Shown: one piece after another, positions 23,484 to 36,100 of the stretch
Position numbering within the stretch: the stretch's first letter is position 1
Layout of the letters: every line of letters begins with the position of its first letter
Assembly: GCA_948567375.1 (NCBI GenBank)
Contig: OX419762.1
Span: 27,730,608 to 27,794,607, forward strand
DNA length: 64,000 nucleotides
Reading direction: 5' to 3'
Origin: Lunularia cruciata
Lineage: Eukaryota > Streptophyta > Marchantiopsida > Lunulariales > Lunulariaceae
Notes under the pieces: generated by a model
Seen by the model: the letters and a program-made list of their open reading frames with translations, nothing else
Database searches by the model: none
Told to the model about the DNA's origin: nothing
Program-made: the position numbers and the translations under genes

Positions 23484-25370
23484 AAGGGTCAAGTGTTTTA
23501 CTCCTCCCAAAGCTTTACTAGAACTTTCCACCTTTATTAGGTTTAGCTTTTTGGTAGTTTTATACATACCTTCGTATAGGTTATTATACAGACTCTTTGG
23601 GTGGAACCTTGAGTGATATCCAGTGCATGTCATCACCCCGGCAATTCGAGAAGGTGCACTATGACATGCAAGAACAATGCGATGTGCTTGATAGCTCCTT
23701 GCAGATCAGTTCTCCTCTCATCGACTTTTTTGTTGCAACATTAGATTGAGACGACCGGGGTCCTGTTTCTGTACATATACGGGTTACTCCTCTCTTTCTG
23801 CTGAAAGAATCTGGTAATCTGCGGGTTCAGATTACCAGAACTCACATATCTAATGTATTGAGGACACTGATTTCCTTGCACATCTAAAAACTCTTGATCC
23901 TAATCTTCTGATCAAGATTCTTGTTGATACTCCAGACTTTGGACTGTGTCAAATGTTGTCTATTCGTTGGTTACAAATCAGCTTCAACTACTGGACATTT
24001 TTTCTGTTCTTCTATACCATCTTCGTATTCCTTTGCACAACATGGTTGCTCGTCTATCCTAGTTTTTGCTCTGGTCCTACTTCTAGGATATCTCATTAAA
24101 TGTACGATTCTAGACTGTCAATTTTTCTCGTTTTTTGGTTTGCACTAACAGGTTCCAACGGTTTTGTAAGCGAATTTCCTCTCTAATCGATGGCAATACT
24201 GGTGCATTTAAAATACTGTAACTGTTGGCCATTTTAGTTATACTAATGGTATCACCTGCAGTGTGTCTTCCCACTAGTCCATCATGAATGTGACATCTTG
24301 GATCAGTAGAGAAAGTATCAGTATATTTTTCTCCATAGATCGTCGTCTATACCCTTGACCTGTACTCCACCTTGGCCTGTTTGTCTTCTTCTTCTCTCCA
24401 ACTAGCATTCTCATTTATGTATCGTACTGTTCAATTCACAGATGTGCACAAAATTATATTATTTCTGAACTTCTGGCATGACACATTAATACCATTGATT
24501 AAATTCATTCTCTATCAAACTATTAACCGGAATAGTGTTAGAATGAAACTGCATGAGAGTTGATGGTACACTTCGAGTTCCCAAATTGTCTCCCATTTAG
24601 GATTCTTCAGAGTGCTGGAGGTCATTTGCCTTTCAATCGCTTCCAAACTTCTAATCGTTTATTTTGTGCTAAGAATGAACAATGATGTAGTAATAGAACA
24701 AGGTGTTGTAGAACACAGAGGATGCATCAGTAATTGCGCGGTGTTGAAAATGAAATAATATGTAAGAAACCAAGCTGTTAAACACAACAAGAACTCTACA
24801 ATACAGGGACTACAAGCAGATTTCTAGTGGATGCTATGCTTTGGCCTCATGGCATCGGTTTGTCTTGTATTAACTATTGGCTCCCAAGACTCATTCCTTC
24901 AGAGGAGTGAACAATCATCCTTCTGGCATATTCCAATTACAATTTCGATGCTGGTTGGCTGTCCGCTCCATTTCAATGTGCCTTGTCTTCGCGGTGATTT
25001 TGAAATTGTTTACAAAAGCACCTGCGGACATTGAAAGATTGACGGACAGTCTGCAGTCTCGTGCATCAAAGACAAACATATGGTATAAGGCTATTTTTCC
25101 TTCTTCTGTTCTGAATAGTCCGTTCTGGTGAAGATATAAGAAAGTTAACGGAGAACCTTCTCGTGGAAGCATTGGTTATCTCGTTCGATGATAATTGCCA
25201 GTACGAGTAAGGAGAATCCAACCTTCACGCCAAAGTGATCAGGAGTTTAAGACATACCGGTGAAATAAATTGGGTGGCTTTTACTTAGAATGTTCGAAAT
25301 ACGTTATACATGACTTGCACCGTGCTCGGGAGTTTATCTATACATGAGACTTCTAGCTGCAAAGACAATA
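23484..25370. other. 3' flank of the LysM receptor gene
   Basis: No supported gene. It probably includes the 3' UTR. Short frames here have no recognisable domain. Confidence 0.45.
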
Positions 25371-25374
25371 TATC

Positions 25375-25640
25375 ACTCATGAGTGCCTTGCCCTGGCCTT
25401 GAAAGCTCATAAGTATGAGCTTTCAAACAGAAACTCGGTTCGAGGGGTATTGACATTCGCTCACCTATTTCGGCACTACGTTTGGCACTGCTGAAGTCGT
25501 ACATGTTTCCGAGAAGGTTTACTATGACCGCCTTCTGCTTCCTTCAGCTGCTTTAGTGTTTTAAGATTCATGTGTTCATAGCACATGCTGCGATATACTG
25601 TATCTAGTCCTCTAACGCTTCGCTCTACTTTCCCGCTTCG
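25375..25640 (-). repeat. Repeat R2, copy 1
   Basis: On the minus strand this matches 29840-30102 (+) and 38985-39229 (+). Shared landmarks are GCTATG(G/A)AC, a GAAGGC...GCCTTC hairpin, a CTCG...CGAG hairpin and a GGCAA end. All three copies follow an R1-type unit in the same relative order. Non-coding. Confidence 0.7.
25399..25426. repeat. Perfect 13-bp inverted repeat inside R2
   Basis: TTGAAAGCTCATA and its exact complement are separated by only two bases (25412-25413). The other two R2 copies do not keep the full palindrome. Confidence 0.9.
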
Positions 25641-25973
25641 GAGCTATTTCATTCTCTCGGTCTGGTTGACTCGACTGTCTTCCTCGACCGTTGATTTCAT
25701 GGCTTGTACACGATTACCAGTCTTCAGATTAGCTTAATCTTTCTCGTCTGGCTCGTTAGGTCGTCGTTTCCCGTTGAGTTTTGTTTTCTCAACATGCTCT
25801 GTTTATCTGTTACTGTTTATTCGATGGATGCTATTGATATACAAGTGTTGCTCTTTAATTGATTCTAGATGGCGTTTCATTCTGGTTACATTTGATCAGT
25901 TGTTTCCATTTCATCTCCTTCCTCGGTTTTATACTAATTTCATCTTGCACATTATTTTGTATACTGTATATAT

Positions 25974-26049
25974 CATGCATCTCATTTGCATTCAATGAGT
26001 TCTGGATCTCCCGTTTCTCTAACGGGTTCTGTCCTCAATTCTCAATATC
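25974..26049 (-). repeat. Repeat R1, outlying copy
   Basis: The minus strand contains CCCGTT...AACGGG, GAGATCCAGAACTCATT and a GCAAATGA end. This matches the R1 units in intron 2 of the macro-domain gene, 11 kb away. Confidence 0.75.
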
Positions 26050-26205
26050 ACTCACCAGATGTCGGAGTCCATTCCCTTCACTTTAGTAAATGACCTCTAC
26101 AGGAAAGTAAACGAAGAAGTACTGTGCAGAGGAGTGAGAGCTCTTCTTTCATCATGACTGATAGGTAAAGGAAGACTTTGGGTCCAACAAAGGGACGCTT
26201 TACTG

Positions 26206-26238
26206 CGCATACCATACGTTTGGTACATATGGTATGCG
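26206..26238. repeat. 11-bp inverted repeat
   Basis: CGCATACCATA and its exact complement surround an 11-base loop. It could be a short hairpin or the remains of a small inverted-repeat element. Confidence 0.8.
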
Positions 26239-27196
26239 GGATTGCGGTACAACGCACCTTTCACATACACAATCCTAAAATAAAGTGGAGTACTCGTGTA
26301 CTTCTCTCTTTTCACCTTTGCGTCACTTCCACTCACTTGTTCTTTCGCTCCCAAGCAACGGATCCATAGTTGTGGAGACCTACCGTTTGATGTGCAGACT
26401 TTCGGTAGTTTAGTATAAATGCTGCAAGTATCCTTCTTGCTCAAGAGTTACATAAGCTTGCTTTATGGTCATTTGAAATCATATAAGCGAATCAAACTTC
26501 AAAAGTTTCACCATGTGCCAGAAAGTCCTGATCGGTTGCAGTTGAGGCTAGGTAACTACAATGTCTACTCTTAAAACCTGCAAAAATCATGCGTGTACAG
26601 CGGAAACGACTATTAAGGATAATGGATGATGCAATGGTGCTCTTAGTAGATTTGATTTTCGTGTTCTAGAAATTACACTGAAACTGCACAGCTGGCATAA
26701 TGGTAGCACTGGCTTCAAATTAGCGAAGTGGCTATGACCTTCGTTGTAACGTTTGGAATTTGAGTTGAGGAAGTACAGTCTTGTGTCGTAAGTGAATAGG
26801 AGTCCCGAGAGCTTTCAAAATCGTCGGAGTCGGTTGATTTGGGAACAGAATTACTTCCGTTGAGCTCTGAGTCACGTTGGAAGAGAAATTAGGGAATTCG
26901 CTTTGGAGCGTCTGATACCTATAAGTTCACGCGTTGTCTTGAATATGGGAAGGGAGGACAGGAAGGAAGGAAGGAGGGAGGACAACTTTCAACTTGCAGC
27001 TATAAACGTTGGTGTTCACTGCCATCTTCGAATACTAGTGATCTCTGGAGACGACGAGATCACTTTGGATTCTAAACGATTCTTGTCCTTGCCATCCAGT
27101 TCAGGATCTGCAAAGTGTGCATATTACAATTGACTTTGATCTCCTTGCTGGCCCCAATCTGAGGGGCTCTGTACAGTAGGTAAAATTTTGTTAAAA

Positions 27197-28279
27197 ATGG
27201 TAGGTTGGGCTGGAGTAGTGGCTTCGGCTGTTGTAGGTCTGAGAGGGCGAGGAAACTTGACAAGACATGTCCCTTTAGTGGGTGTTTTGACGGCCACGGT
27301 TGTTTTATGTTCTTGGAAGAATCGACAAAATCGAGAGAAGAATGTTGCAAACTCTAGAAAGTTCGACGAGAAGACAATTGAAGAAGTCAATCCAAAAGAT
27401 TATTTATTCTACGACCAGGAGCAGAATTTACACAATAACCCATTTCATTCATCTCCTATTCCAGAGGAACAGAACTTTGAAAAGATGACAGAATCAAATC
27501 CTTCATTTCAACCTGTCGACTTAAATTTCAACGCTGATGAAAAAGGTCCGGACATGGAAGATCGCCATGAGTTATTCTATGAAATCACCAGTGGGGAGGA
27601 CGACCTGAAGGAAATTGACGAAATTTCTGAGCCAGCCGGATGGGATCATGCTGCACTGAAGGAAGGTAAAGCAAATCTTGAGCCACTCAGATCTTCTGAA
27701 AGTTCGCAAAAACCTGAGTTAGGACATGCAAAAGCTTTTGCTCCGACAACATCTTCTACGCGCGGAATACTAATCGTGGAGTCCGCAGTTGGTAAGAACC
27801 AGCCTGCAAGCGACAGATTGTCAACCAATGCAGAAATATGCTCAAATTGGTGTTCACCTGAAAAACAGTTCGGCGAATGGATCTCCAAAAGAGAAGACAC
27901 GGAAACAGAAGACGAAAGGCTCGCCCACCCAAGGGTATCAGGAGGGTGGACTTCTCCGTCCCTCCTGGCATCAGAGACAACACCACTGGCGACATATCCA
28001 TTCCAGTACCTAAATGCATCGGAGTCCAACTCAGTAGGGGACTCCAACCATCAACTATCCGCTGTACCTGCGACTGGATCAATGTCCGTCAAACGGATCA
28101 TCTCAAACTTGAAGAAACAAGAAACAATCCGCAAGAAAGGAAAAAAAGGTGAAGACAAGTATGCAGAAAGGGTTAAGGTGTACGATGAATATCTGGCAGA
28201 TCCTTCACTATCACCGGCCATGAGGTCTCAGGTTTTAAGAGCTAAGGCCATGCTTAAGAAATGCTACGGCTCCGATTAA
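27197..28279 (+). CDS. Unrecognised 360-aa protein with N-terminal membrane segment
   Basis: One open frame with island-like codon use. The open frame extends upstream to a TTG at 27188, but the first ATG is at 27197 and is taken as the start. Residues about 20-37 (HVPLVGVLTATVVLCSW) are hydrophobic and followed by basic residues, so it may be membrane-anchored or organelle-targeted. The middle (about 50-280) is acidic, Ser/Pro-rich and looks disordered. The last 70 residues are basic and helical, with KGKKGEDKYAERVKVYDEYLADPSLSP and an AMLKKCYGS end, and look like the conserved core. I do not recognise the family. Upstream non-coding exons are possible. It lies 3.7 kb after the LysM gene on the same strand; a functional link is not implied. 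Confidence 0.6.
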   Translation: MVGWAGVVASAVVGLRGRGNLTRHVPLVGVLTATVVLCSWKNRQNREKNVANSRKFDEKTIEEVNPKDYLFYDQEQNLHNNPFHSSPIPEEQNFEKMTESNPSFQPVDLNFNADEKGPDMEDRHELFYEITSGEDDLKEIDEISEPAGWDHAALKEGKANLEPLRSSESSQKPELGHAKAFAPTTSSTRGILIVESAVGKNQPASDRLSTNAEICSNWCSPEKQFGEWISKREDTETEDERLAHPRVSGGWTSPSLLASETTPLATYPFQYLNASESNSVGDSNHQLSAVPATGSMSVKRIISNLKKQETIRKKGKKGEDKYAERVKVYDEYLADPSLSPAMRSQVLRAKAMLKKCYGSD

Positions 28280-29260
28280 CCAGGAGAGGAAGTAAGAAGC
28301 CGGGTACATCACCTAGATATGAGCTATGAAAGAACATGGAAGTCAAATCAAAACCTCATGAGGTTCTGCTTGAGGTATACACCATCTCTGTCGGGGGGAT
28401 CCTGCAGCTGCGTGCGTAACCCATCTAGGAGACGTGAGACTTCCTAGAAGGGGTTCGTTTCAGTATGCGGAGTACTTGGTTTTTACTTGTTGAGCTCTCC
28501 TCCTACATTTTATACAATGAATCAGAACAACATTTAAGTTCAGTCTGAATTCTGAGGAGAGGTAGGAAGTTTTGCAGAAAGTAGACTGACAATTGGATAT
28601 AGCTAGGACACTACCCCATATATGCTTCTGAAGTATTCTTCTCCTCTTCAGTTCATCAGATGCTGTGGTCACGGAATTTTTCCTTCTTAGGATTGTTCCT
28701 TACACTTCTTCAGTAGAAGTCTAGCTGACAAGTACGCCTAAGTACCATGTGAGGTAAAGTACGAATTTCTTATTGAAGTCATAATATACCACTCCCTGTT
28801 TCTGAGGTACCAGGAACCAGAACCATTTTTGTCCCTTCTGTCGCGATGGTGTCCGTATCCGCTATTTACTTCTGATGGAAAGTCTCCAACTTTTCCGGCA
28901 CACACGGTTGACGAGTATCGCTGATCCTGTTGTACCTTCGTACTTAATAGACTACCAAATTTGAGCAAAGTCAGTTATGTTCAGACTCTTCGAGACCCTG
29001 TCCTTTCGCTCCTGTGCCTAAACCGAACCATTAACACCGTTACTTAGATTCTTGAAAATGGACCTCTACCATGCAGTTCTCCGCCGAATCCCAAGATACT
29101 CGAGCATTTGAGGATTTCTTCCTTCAAGGCCTAAAAACTCGATGGATTGATTTCTTCGAGAGGTATGCAGATAGTGATCTACCGTTTCCTTTGCTTTTCT
29201 TGCAACGAGCTGTCTTTAACAGGATCCGAGTGCATACCTTTGACACCTTGAGTATTCAAC
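28280..29260. other. Spacer after the unrecognised gene
   Basis: No supported coding region. It presumably includes the 3' UTR of the preceding gene. Confidence 0.4.
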
Positions 29261-29264
29261 GAAC

Positions 29265-29356
29265 TATCGATATATATAGGTATACGCGAACAGATGTCAT
29301 TATGGGAACAGATGCCATTATGGGAACGGGTTATCCAGAACTCATGAATTGCAAAC
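29265..29356 (+). repeat. Repeat R1-like unit
   Basis: Contains ATATATATAGGTATACG, two tandem ACAGATG.CATTATGGGA units and TATCCAGAACTCATGAATTGC. The first part recurs at 32174-32200 and the last part matches R1. Confidence 0.65.
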
Positions 29357-29689
29357 GATAGTTAAGCAAGATGTACATGGTATGCAACGCTAGAGTAGTG
29401 TGAAATCCCTAAGTTAGAATGCATCGAAGGTATCCGACTGCAGTGGCATAATCGACGCAAACCTTTTGGAACAACTGCATATATAGAGAAGAAACATCAG
29501 CAAATGAAAAGCGAAATAAATGTCATTGAGAAACCAGTAGCTAGCAATACGCGTATTTGAGAGGCAGCCATCAAAGACGCGGATGCCGACCTCCCACATC
29601 AGTAGAGAAAAAATACATGAGGAATGAACGGCCAACTTAAACGGATGGAGAAAAACTGGTATCAAGAGACAAGAAGTAATCTGTAAATA

Positions 29690-29840
29690 TCGCGGGTCAA
29701 GGAAGATCGGAGTCAGGAAACTACAATCCTGGAAGGTGTAGGAGAAAGAGCATGGGAAATAGAATATATTGCGAGGCAAAGAAGATCTTTGTCATGAAAC
29801 GAAAGTCGTGGAAGGTGTAGGAGAAAGAGCACTGGAAGTA
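29690..29840 (+). repeat. Tandem duplication of about 95 bp
   Basis: Two units share GGAAGGTGTAGGAGAAAGAGCA and the preceding AAGATC.T.GTCA patch. Non-coding. Confidence 0.7.
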
Positions 29841-30102
29841 GAAATCGCTCAGAGAACGAAGGAAGACGAGCAAAGCATCCAAGGACTGGATATCGATATA
29901 TGACAGCAAGCAAGCGCTATGGACGCCTGAGTCCAGAGAAACCAAACCACTGAGGGAAGCAGAAGACGGCCATAGTCCGTCTCCATGAAAACACATGCAA
30001 CTTTATCAGTGCCTCACGCAGTGCCGAAGTAGCTGAGATAGAGTCAGTACCCCTCATATCGAGTTCTGCTCGAATACTCATGAGTGCCAAGGCAAACTCG
30101 AT
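29840..30102 (+). repeat. Repeat R2, copy 2
   Basis: Matches the reverse of 25375-25640 and the + strand of 38985-39229, with GCGCTATGGACGC, GGCCATAGT and GTGCC..CGTAGTGCC-like landmarks. The minus-strand frame across it (29917-30111) is not kept open in the 39-kb copy, so it is not coding. Confidence 0.7.
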
Positions 30103-31094
30103 TGCTTCCAACAGTGTCGCTCAAGGTAAGGGGAAAGGCTGTACCGAATGAAGCTTCAAGTCCAAACAAAGGGCAGTAACATTAAGAATCGGAAAGGCTA
30201 AGTAATGTAAAGCAATCAAAATCCTCTCTAAGAAAATGAAAACATGAGCAGGAATAAGAAAGGGCCTCGAGACATACCTGGTTAAAGCCTGAAAGCAAAC
30301 AGATGTTAGTATTGAAAGCAACAAATTGAAAGCAAATAACAATTAGTAGAAGTACTCGAGGAATTCACTTCTCCAGCGCATCCAACGCCACTAGGAAATA
30401 GCATGTCCTTTGCCCTAGAAACGGAGGTTGAAAAAACACAGTAAAATCGAACGAGCAGCAATGAAAGGTGAAAGGAAGGCAATCATCCTAAGAGAGGAAA
30501 GGAGAACAGGAAGGGCAAGAAGGGGTGGAAGGGGAAAAGGGATTTCCGAGAGTAAGGCCCGGGGGAACAGGAAGGGGCGGAAGATGAGTGCGAGAAAAAA
30601 AAAATTGACTGAAAAATGAAGGTATCTCGCGAAGGGTCTCAAGGGGGAGGGAAGTACATCCACCTGTGAAGTGAAGGGCCCAAGTGGGGCCCATGTCCCG
30701 TGGCCTCTACTTCAGAGGCCACGTGTCAATTGCCACTGGCATTTGGCAGAAAACTCAAAGAGCTGTAAGACAGAGAGTATTTATCACTGTAGGAGTCAAG
30801 AAAGTATTTGAGTTTAGGGGAAAAATATTGGTGGGCTCGAAAATGAGCTCCCCGCCTGGCAGAAAGAACAGATGTTCTCAAATCTATATAGACAAAAGTA
30901 GAATATATATGAAATAAGAAGTTTATAAATATAGAGATGGATCTAAAAGAGATGTTTCCAGGCAGAGAAGTACCCATTTGTGATGTAAACAAGATGTGAA
31001 GTGAAGGCAAAAGAGTGACGTGAAAGATTTTAAAGAAACACCAACCCTCCAATATGGACGGAAAGGTGAGTCCACAAGGAGCATGAAGTCTGCC

Positions 31095-31209
31095 GTGGAC
31101 TAGAACATCCAGGTGATGTGGACTGGAACATCCAGGTGATGTGGACTGGAACATCCAGGTGATGTGGACTGGAACATCCGGATGACGTGGATTGGAACAT
31201 CCGGGTGAG
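31095..31209 (+). repeat. 23-bp minisatellite, five copies
   Basis: Units start at 31095, 31118, 31141, 31164 and 31187 and read GTGGACTGGAACATCC followed by AGGTGAT. The first three are almost identical; the last two drift. Confidence 0.95.
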
Positions 31210-31299
31210 TCAAACGTGGTTCGAGGAAGATAACTACAAAGACGAGGTTAATGTGGTAATGATCGAGGGCAAATAAATGCAAAATAACTGTGAGGAACG

Positions 31300-31517
31300 A
31301 ATCGAATCCAGAGGGCGAACATGGTGCGTGAAGGATATAAATCTAGTGCAGAAAGAGTAACGGGCAAAGGTGGCCGTAACGATGGAGCAGGGCTCGAGGG
31401 CCAGAAAGGGAATCCAGAGGAAAGACATGGTTCGAGAAGAATATAACTCCAGAGCATGAACAGTAGGGGGCAGAGGGGGGCCATGAGAATGGAGCAGGGC
31501 TCGAGGGCCATAAAGGG
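31300..31517 (+). repeat. Tandem duplication of about 109 bp
   Basis: Two units, each beginning near AATCCAGAGG and ending GGAGCAGGGCTCGAGGGCC then A.AAAGGG. Confidence 0.8.
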
Positions 31518-32173
31518 CTGACGGGGCCAGGGGCAAAGACGCCAGTGTACAATTGAGCATGGGATACGGCTCGAGGACCTGACAGAGTGCCACGATTAAA
31601 GATGAGAAAGGGAAATCGACAAAAGAATTGGAGGAGGAGATGCCTGAATCGAAAGAGTCGGGAAGAACGGTAGGTGGGAGCCAAGGAAACCACGGCCTGT
31701 AGGACTGGCAAGAGGAAGAAACGCAAGAGGGCGGGTAGTGCCTAAGGCAGGTCAGAGTAGGAGAAGACGCTTGCCCTGTGAGACAGTCAGCAAACCATCA
31801 ACTGTATGAAAGAATGAGAAATAAAACAAAGAACAAGTGCAACAAAGAACAACAAAAAGGTTGAGAACCCAAACTCGAGAAGCAGCTAAATTGGGAAGCA
31901 TCCTTACTCCATTTAATGAAATCCAAATTGTGAAGGACGGCATTGAAAATAACTGGCATGGTAAGTGCACGGGATCCATTCATGCAATGAGAAACTGTGC
32001 ATAATAACTAACTACTCGAATCTGTGATAAATTCACGAATATTTACCTGTTCTAATCCGTCTATTGTAGTGGGGCCTCAATGTTGTATAAAGAATCAGAA
32101 AAATCTGTTTCTAGATAAAACACAGAGGCGGCTGAACACGAACCCCGCCTTGGCAGTCTCAAAGTGCCAGCAG

Positions 32174-32260
32174 AATATATATAGGTATACGAGAACAGAT
32201 GCCGTTCTGGGAACGGCATATATACTGGTTCTGGGAACTACCGATATATACTGGTTCTTC
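32174..32260 (+). repeat. Repeat R1-like unit with GCCGTTC hairpin
   Basis: ATATATATAGGTATACG is followed by GCCGTTC, three bases and GAACGGC, a 7-bp hairpin of the R1 type. Confidence 0.6.
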
Positions 32261-33123
32261 GCAGAGGACATCCACTTCGAGATTCAAGCACAAGATCAAG
32301 ATCAGGAAACTCGAGTGTGTCAATCTGGTGAGAATAAGACTGTACTTGCACATGTGAAGAAATACAAATATGGTGAAATACAAATATTTCTGATGTACAG
32401 AAAAATTGGTGAAAATCCTACATTTTAACAAAACCCCTCTGGATGTACACTCTTTCTCAACGAATGTGAATGTCTCTTAATTTATACATTTAATATGGGC
32501 ACCAGGCCCAAGGGAAAATAACAAATTGCCAGGAAAAATAGTGCTCATAAAGCTCACAAGCAGCGGCTCTTTACGCTACCTGCTAGACACAACCTTTATC
32601 CCCACTGGCAAATATATACCTATGAAACAACGTACTGATACAAAACCATAACTCACAATGGGTCCCGACTGCAAAGACCCTAGAAAGCCTCAATCATTCG
32701 TGATGGTCAGCAATTATAGAATCATCAGGGAAATATGTCAAGATCAGTCAATTGGTATCATGATAAACGAGATATCGACTAGATACAAATGGAAGCAGAT
32801 AGCTCTATCGTTTGGAGATTGCTCTGTGATTGGCTCGTGGTATCCCGTCAGAATTGACACCTTTATCACCATTCACTTCAAGGTCGTGCCTGTAGAGATC
32901 AAAGTTTCATTAGTGAAAATATGTATTTTGCCGAAACGCTTCTTTCAGATTCGTCTAGTGAGAGAATCCTCTTTCAGACTCAGTGATTCTTAACAATGGA
33001 GAACGGTCCAAACCGTAAACAACCCCAACGGTGCGCACTGGAGTTAACTTCAGAGACTTAATATCCGTTCAAATGGCCAAGTACCAACGCGTAGTGCTAA
33101 GCACAAAAGGGAACAGTAAATAC

Positions 33124-36100
33124 TTACTGGAACACAAAATCAGGTATGGTCAATTGTTCTCGTGGGACATATCTGAAGAGGTCCAAAAGCCTTTCCACGT
33201 AGACAACTTTCTTCCAGACCTGCTTCGACGTGTCAAAGTGGCAAAAAAGAAAGGTGAGAACCGAACATCGAAAATATTTGAGAATGTTTTATTCGCAAAT
33301 TATATCTACTCATCGTAGACGAAATCCATATCCACACGAAGATAATCTAGAAGTTTGTTCGGCCAAATAAAAGCACCCCTGCTGGACAACGTCGTCATTT
33401 ACATCCTCGTCCTCAGTCAACGGAGGGCTTGCATTCATTAGATATGTCTATATACATTGCACTGTAGACACTACATTCCAAAGGGGGAAAACCAAAGCAC
33501 GAAGCGTAATAGTATGCGTGGAATCCCACCTCTGGTTCGACCAACATCTGGAGTGCAACAATAGTAGCTCTCAAACCCAGAGTAGGATGCAGCACATATA
33601 TTGCCTGCACATTAGCATAGTTCAGAGCGTCATGAATTAACCCCCTCCGCACCAACAATCTCCATCACAATTAAGTTCAGTCCAAAACTGGCGAAAAGTT
33701 GTCAGAACGTGGTTTTCGGGGAAGAATATACATGAAGATTGTTTTTGTGCCTGCGGCCCAATATTTGCTCCAATCTCTTCACCCAGGCTAAATCGGGTTG
33801 CCTGTAGAGAGATAGCGAGTACCAAGCAGAACATTTAGCTTTCATTAGCTGTAATAGTGATCTTACTCCAGAATATAGAATTTCTGATATTCTTGTCGGG
33901 TCATTTGTTCTGATTCCCAAAGTAACAACTAAATCTTACAGGCGTCTATCGTATGTCATCGTGCCAATATACTACGTCATGAGATACAGAACCCGTTATA
34001 AACAACCCGGTTCCATCGTGCCAGTATGTACTCACATTTGTAATGATGCAGCTGAATGGAAATAAACAATCGTATACGGTCGTAAAATCAGGGCCTCAAA
34101 CTCCTGTGCCAGGCCTCAGATCAAGTTAGTTCTCGCTGCTTTGATTTCCGTAAGATTATTATAAAACAGGACTCACTCAAGTGATGGTCGACTGCAAACT
34201 CAAAAGCACTCATTTACTCCACTAGCCGTCAAGAAATACCTTCACAACATAGAGGACAAAGCGTTCCAAGTCCAAACAGCGGAGAAGGAAATGTGCCCCG
34301 ACGATGACCATAACCGGCCGGCCATCCATATCCGTCCCTCCCCGATAACTGCAAACCCAGTAGAATAATTAGTAGACATGACAGTTCAGTCCTACTAAAC
34401 TGCTTCCTACCAACGCTGCCTATTAACACAAGACACCATTGCATGTAACACCTGTTCTGACTTTCTCACAAATTCTACCAGATGATCGAAGGGTTAACCT
34501 TCTTTTGTGCCACTTTTCTGAGCATAGAGCAGACTGACTGATGGTGATCGCGTTATTTCTAGACACGACTACAGTTCTTCAACTCAAACTTACATTATCT
34601 TCATCTCCGCAACTTCCGTGAGATTGACTGCGTTTGCTCGTGCAAGAAACCTCGCGTGCAAAGAATCTTCCTCTGCAAATGAAAGTGCAGGAGCCCCAAT
34701 GCCCCCGAGTCCAACCCATTTGCTCCAGCCCCAACCTGCTTGAGCCTGAACAGTCCTTTCCCACTGTTCTTTTCGCCTCTGGTCAGGATCTCTTGTCATA
34801 GACATGAAAGCAGGATCCACCAGTGCATCTAAAGAGTCACTCCTGCAAAGGAACACTCGATGAGCAGAAAACAATGGATTGCGGAGGTTGCTTAAGCAGA
34901 GATGACACAAAGTATGCACGCGATTCGAAGTTATGGTAGGCCAAAAGGGTGCGAAATTCTTCTAGCCACAATTATCGCTGTCGAAGTAACCTACCTAAGG
35001 TTGGAAATGATTGACCGCTAAAGCTGTCTTCCAAGGTCCGTTGGCGTGATATCAAGCTGGAACCGCAGGTAACACGTTGGTATGCGGAGAGAGAGGAAAA
35101 GGCCAAACTTTGTTAAGATATGGAAGAGTGAAAAAATATGGCTTACCTTTTTGCATTAGGTGGTCTGTAACTCGGCGCCATATCTGCAGAGTAGGGTTGA
35201 GACCACTTTGGAGATACAGGTAGTTGAGTGGTCCCCGGAAGAGCAGAAATTCTAATTTTCCGTTCAGTTATGATGGTCTCTCCATTCTCATCTCCGACAT
35301 CAGAGGGCAATTTTTGACCAGCAACTTCTTCCTCTTGCTTGTCTCTAGGAAAATATAGCGGAAGTAACCTGAAGAACAGCATCTACCACAGCTGTATGAG
35401 AGAGATGCAAAGCTTTGTCTTATACGTAGAAACCCACGGAAAGGGCTCATCAACTGAGTCTTACGATACAAAGTACGGTAAGTCATGATAAATGTAAACG
35501 ATGTACAAAAATAACTTACTGTCTAACTCCTTGTGTACATTGCAACAAGTATAAACTAGGCTTCAGAGTAATACTTATATGTATGAAGATTGATATATTC
35601 TTCAACCCCAAAACACTTCGATATGGTAGATTGGCTCCAAATAGTGCAGCTGTGTAACCTACTCTATCGAGTAACTTCAAATTGGCGAAAGAGAGTGCAA
35701 TCCTCGTGAAAGCTTCCACACCTTTTATAAATCTCTGTATCAGTTGTAGTGACAGTGCAGAAAATAACTGCAGTAATCTTGTCCTTATATTTCTCAAGGA
35801 ATCGGCGAACAGTTCCTGCACATTTTTCACAATCGTTAAAAACGGTGCTGAATAAGGAGAACAAAGCGCACTAACCTGAGTTCCATTGACACCTCGTGAT
35901 GCTTGCCTTCAAAACTGTAAGAAACAAGTGCCATCCTGAAACCTTACACCGATCAAGGAAGCAAATACAACATACTCACGAATTGCTACATGAGCCGCAG
36001 CTTCTCGGGGATATCCTTTGCTTTCGGTGTAGATACAACCAAAGGCGATACTGCTCAACACATACACCACCAGTCCAAAGTGAGAAAGGCTACTTAGTCA

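Noticed and set aside
27188-27196. TTG at 27188 as start of the unrecognised gene
   Set aside because: A plant nuclear gene would use the ATG three codons downstream at 27197.
29917-30111. Minus-strand exon with a clean 64-codon frame
   Set aside because: The homologous R2 copy at 39 kb has a stop in the same frame, so the openness is accidental.
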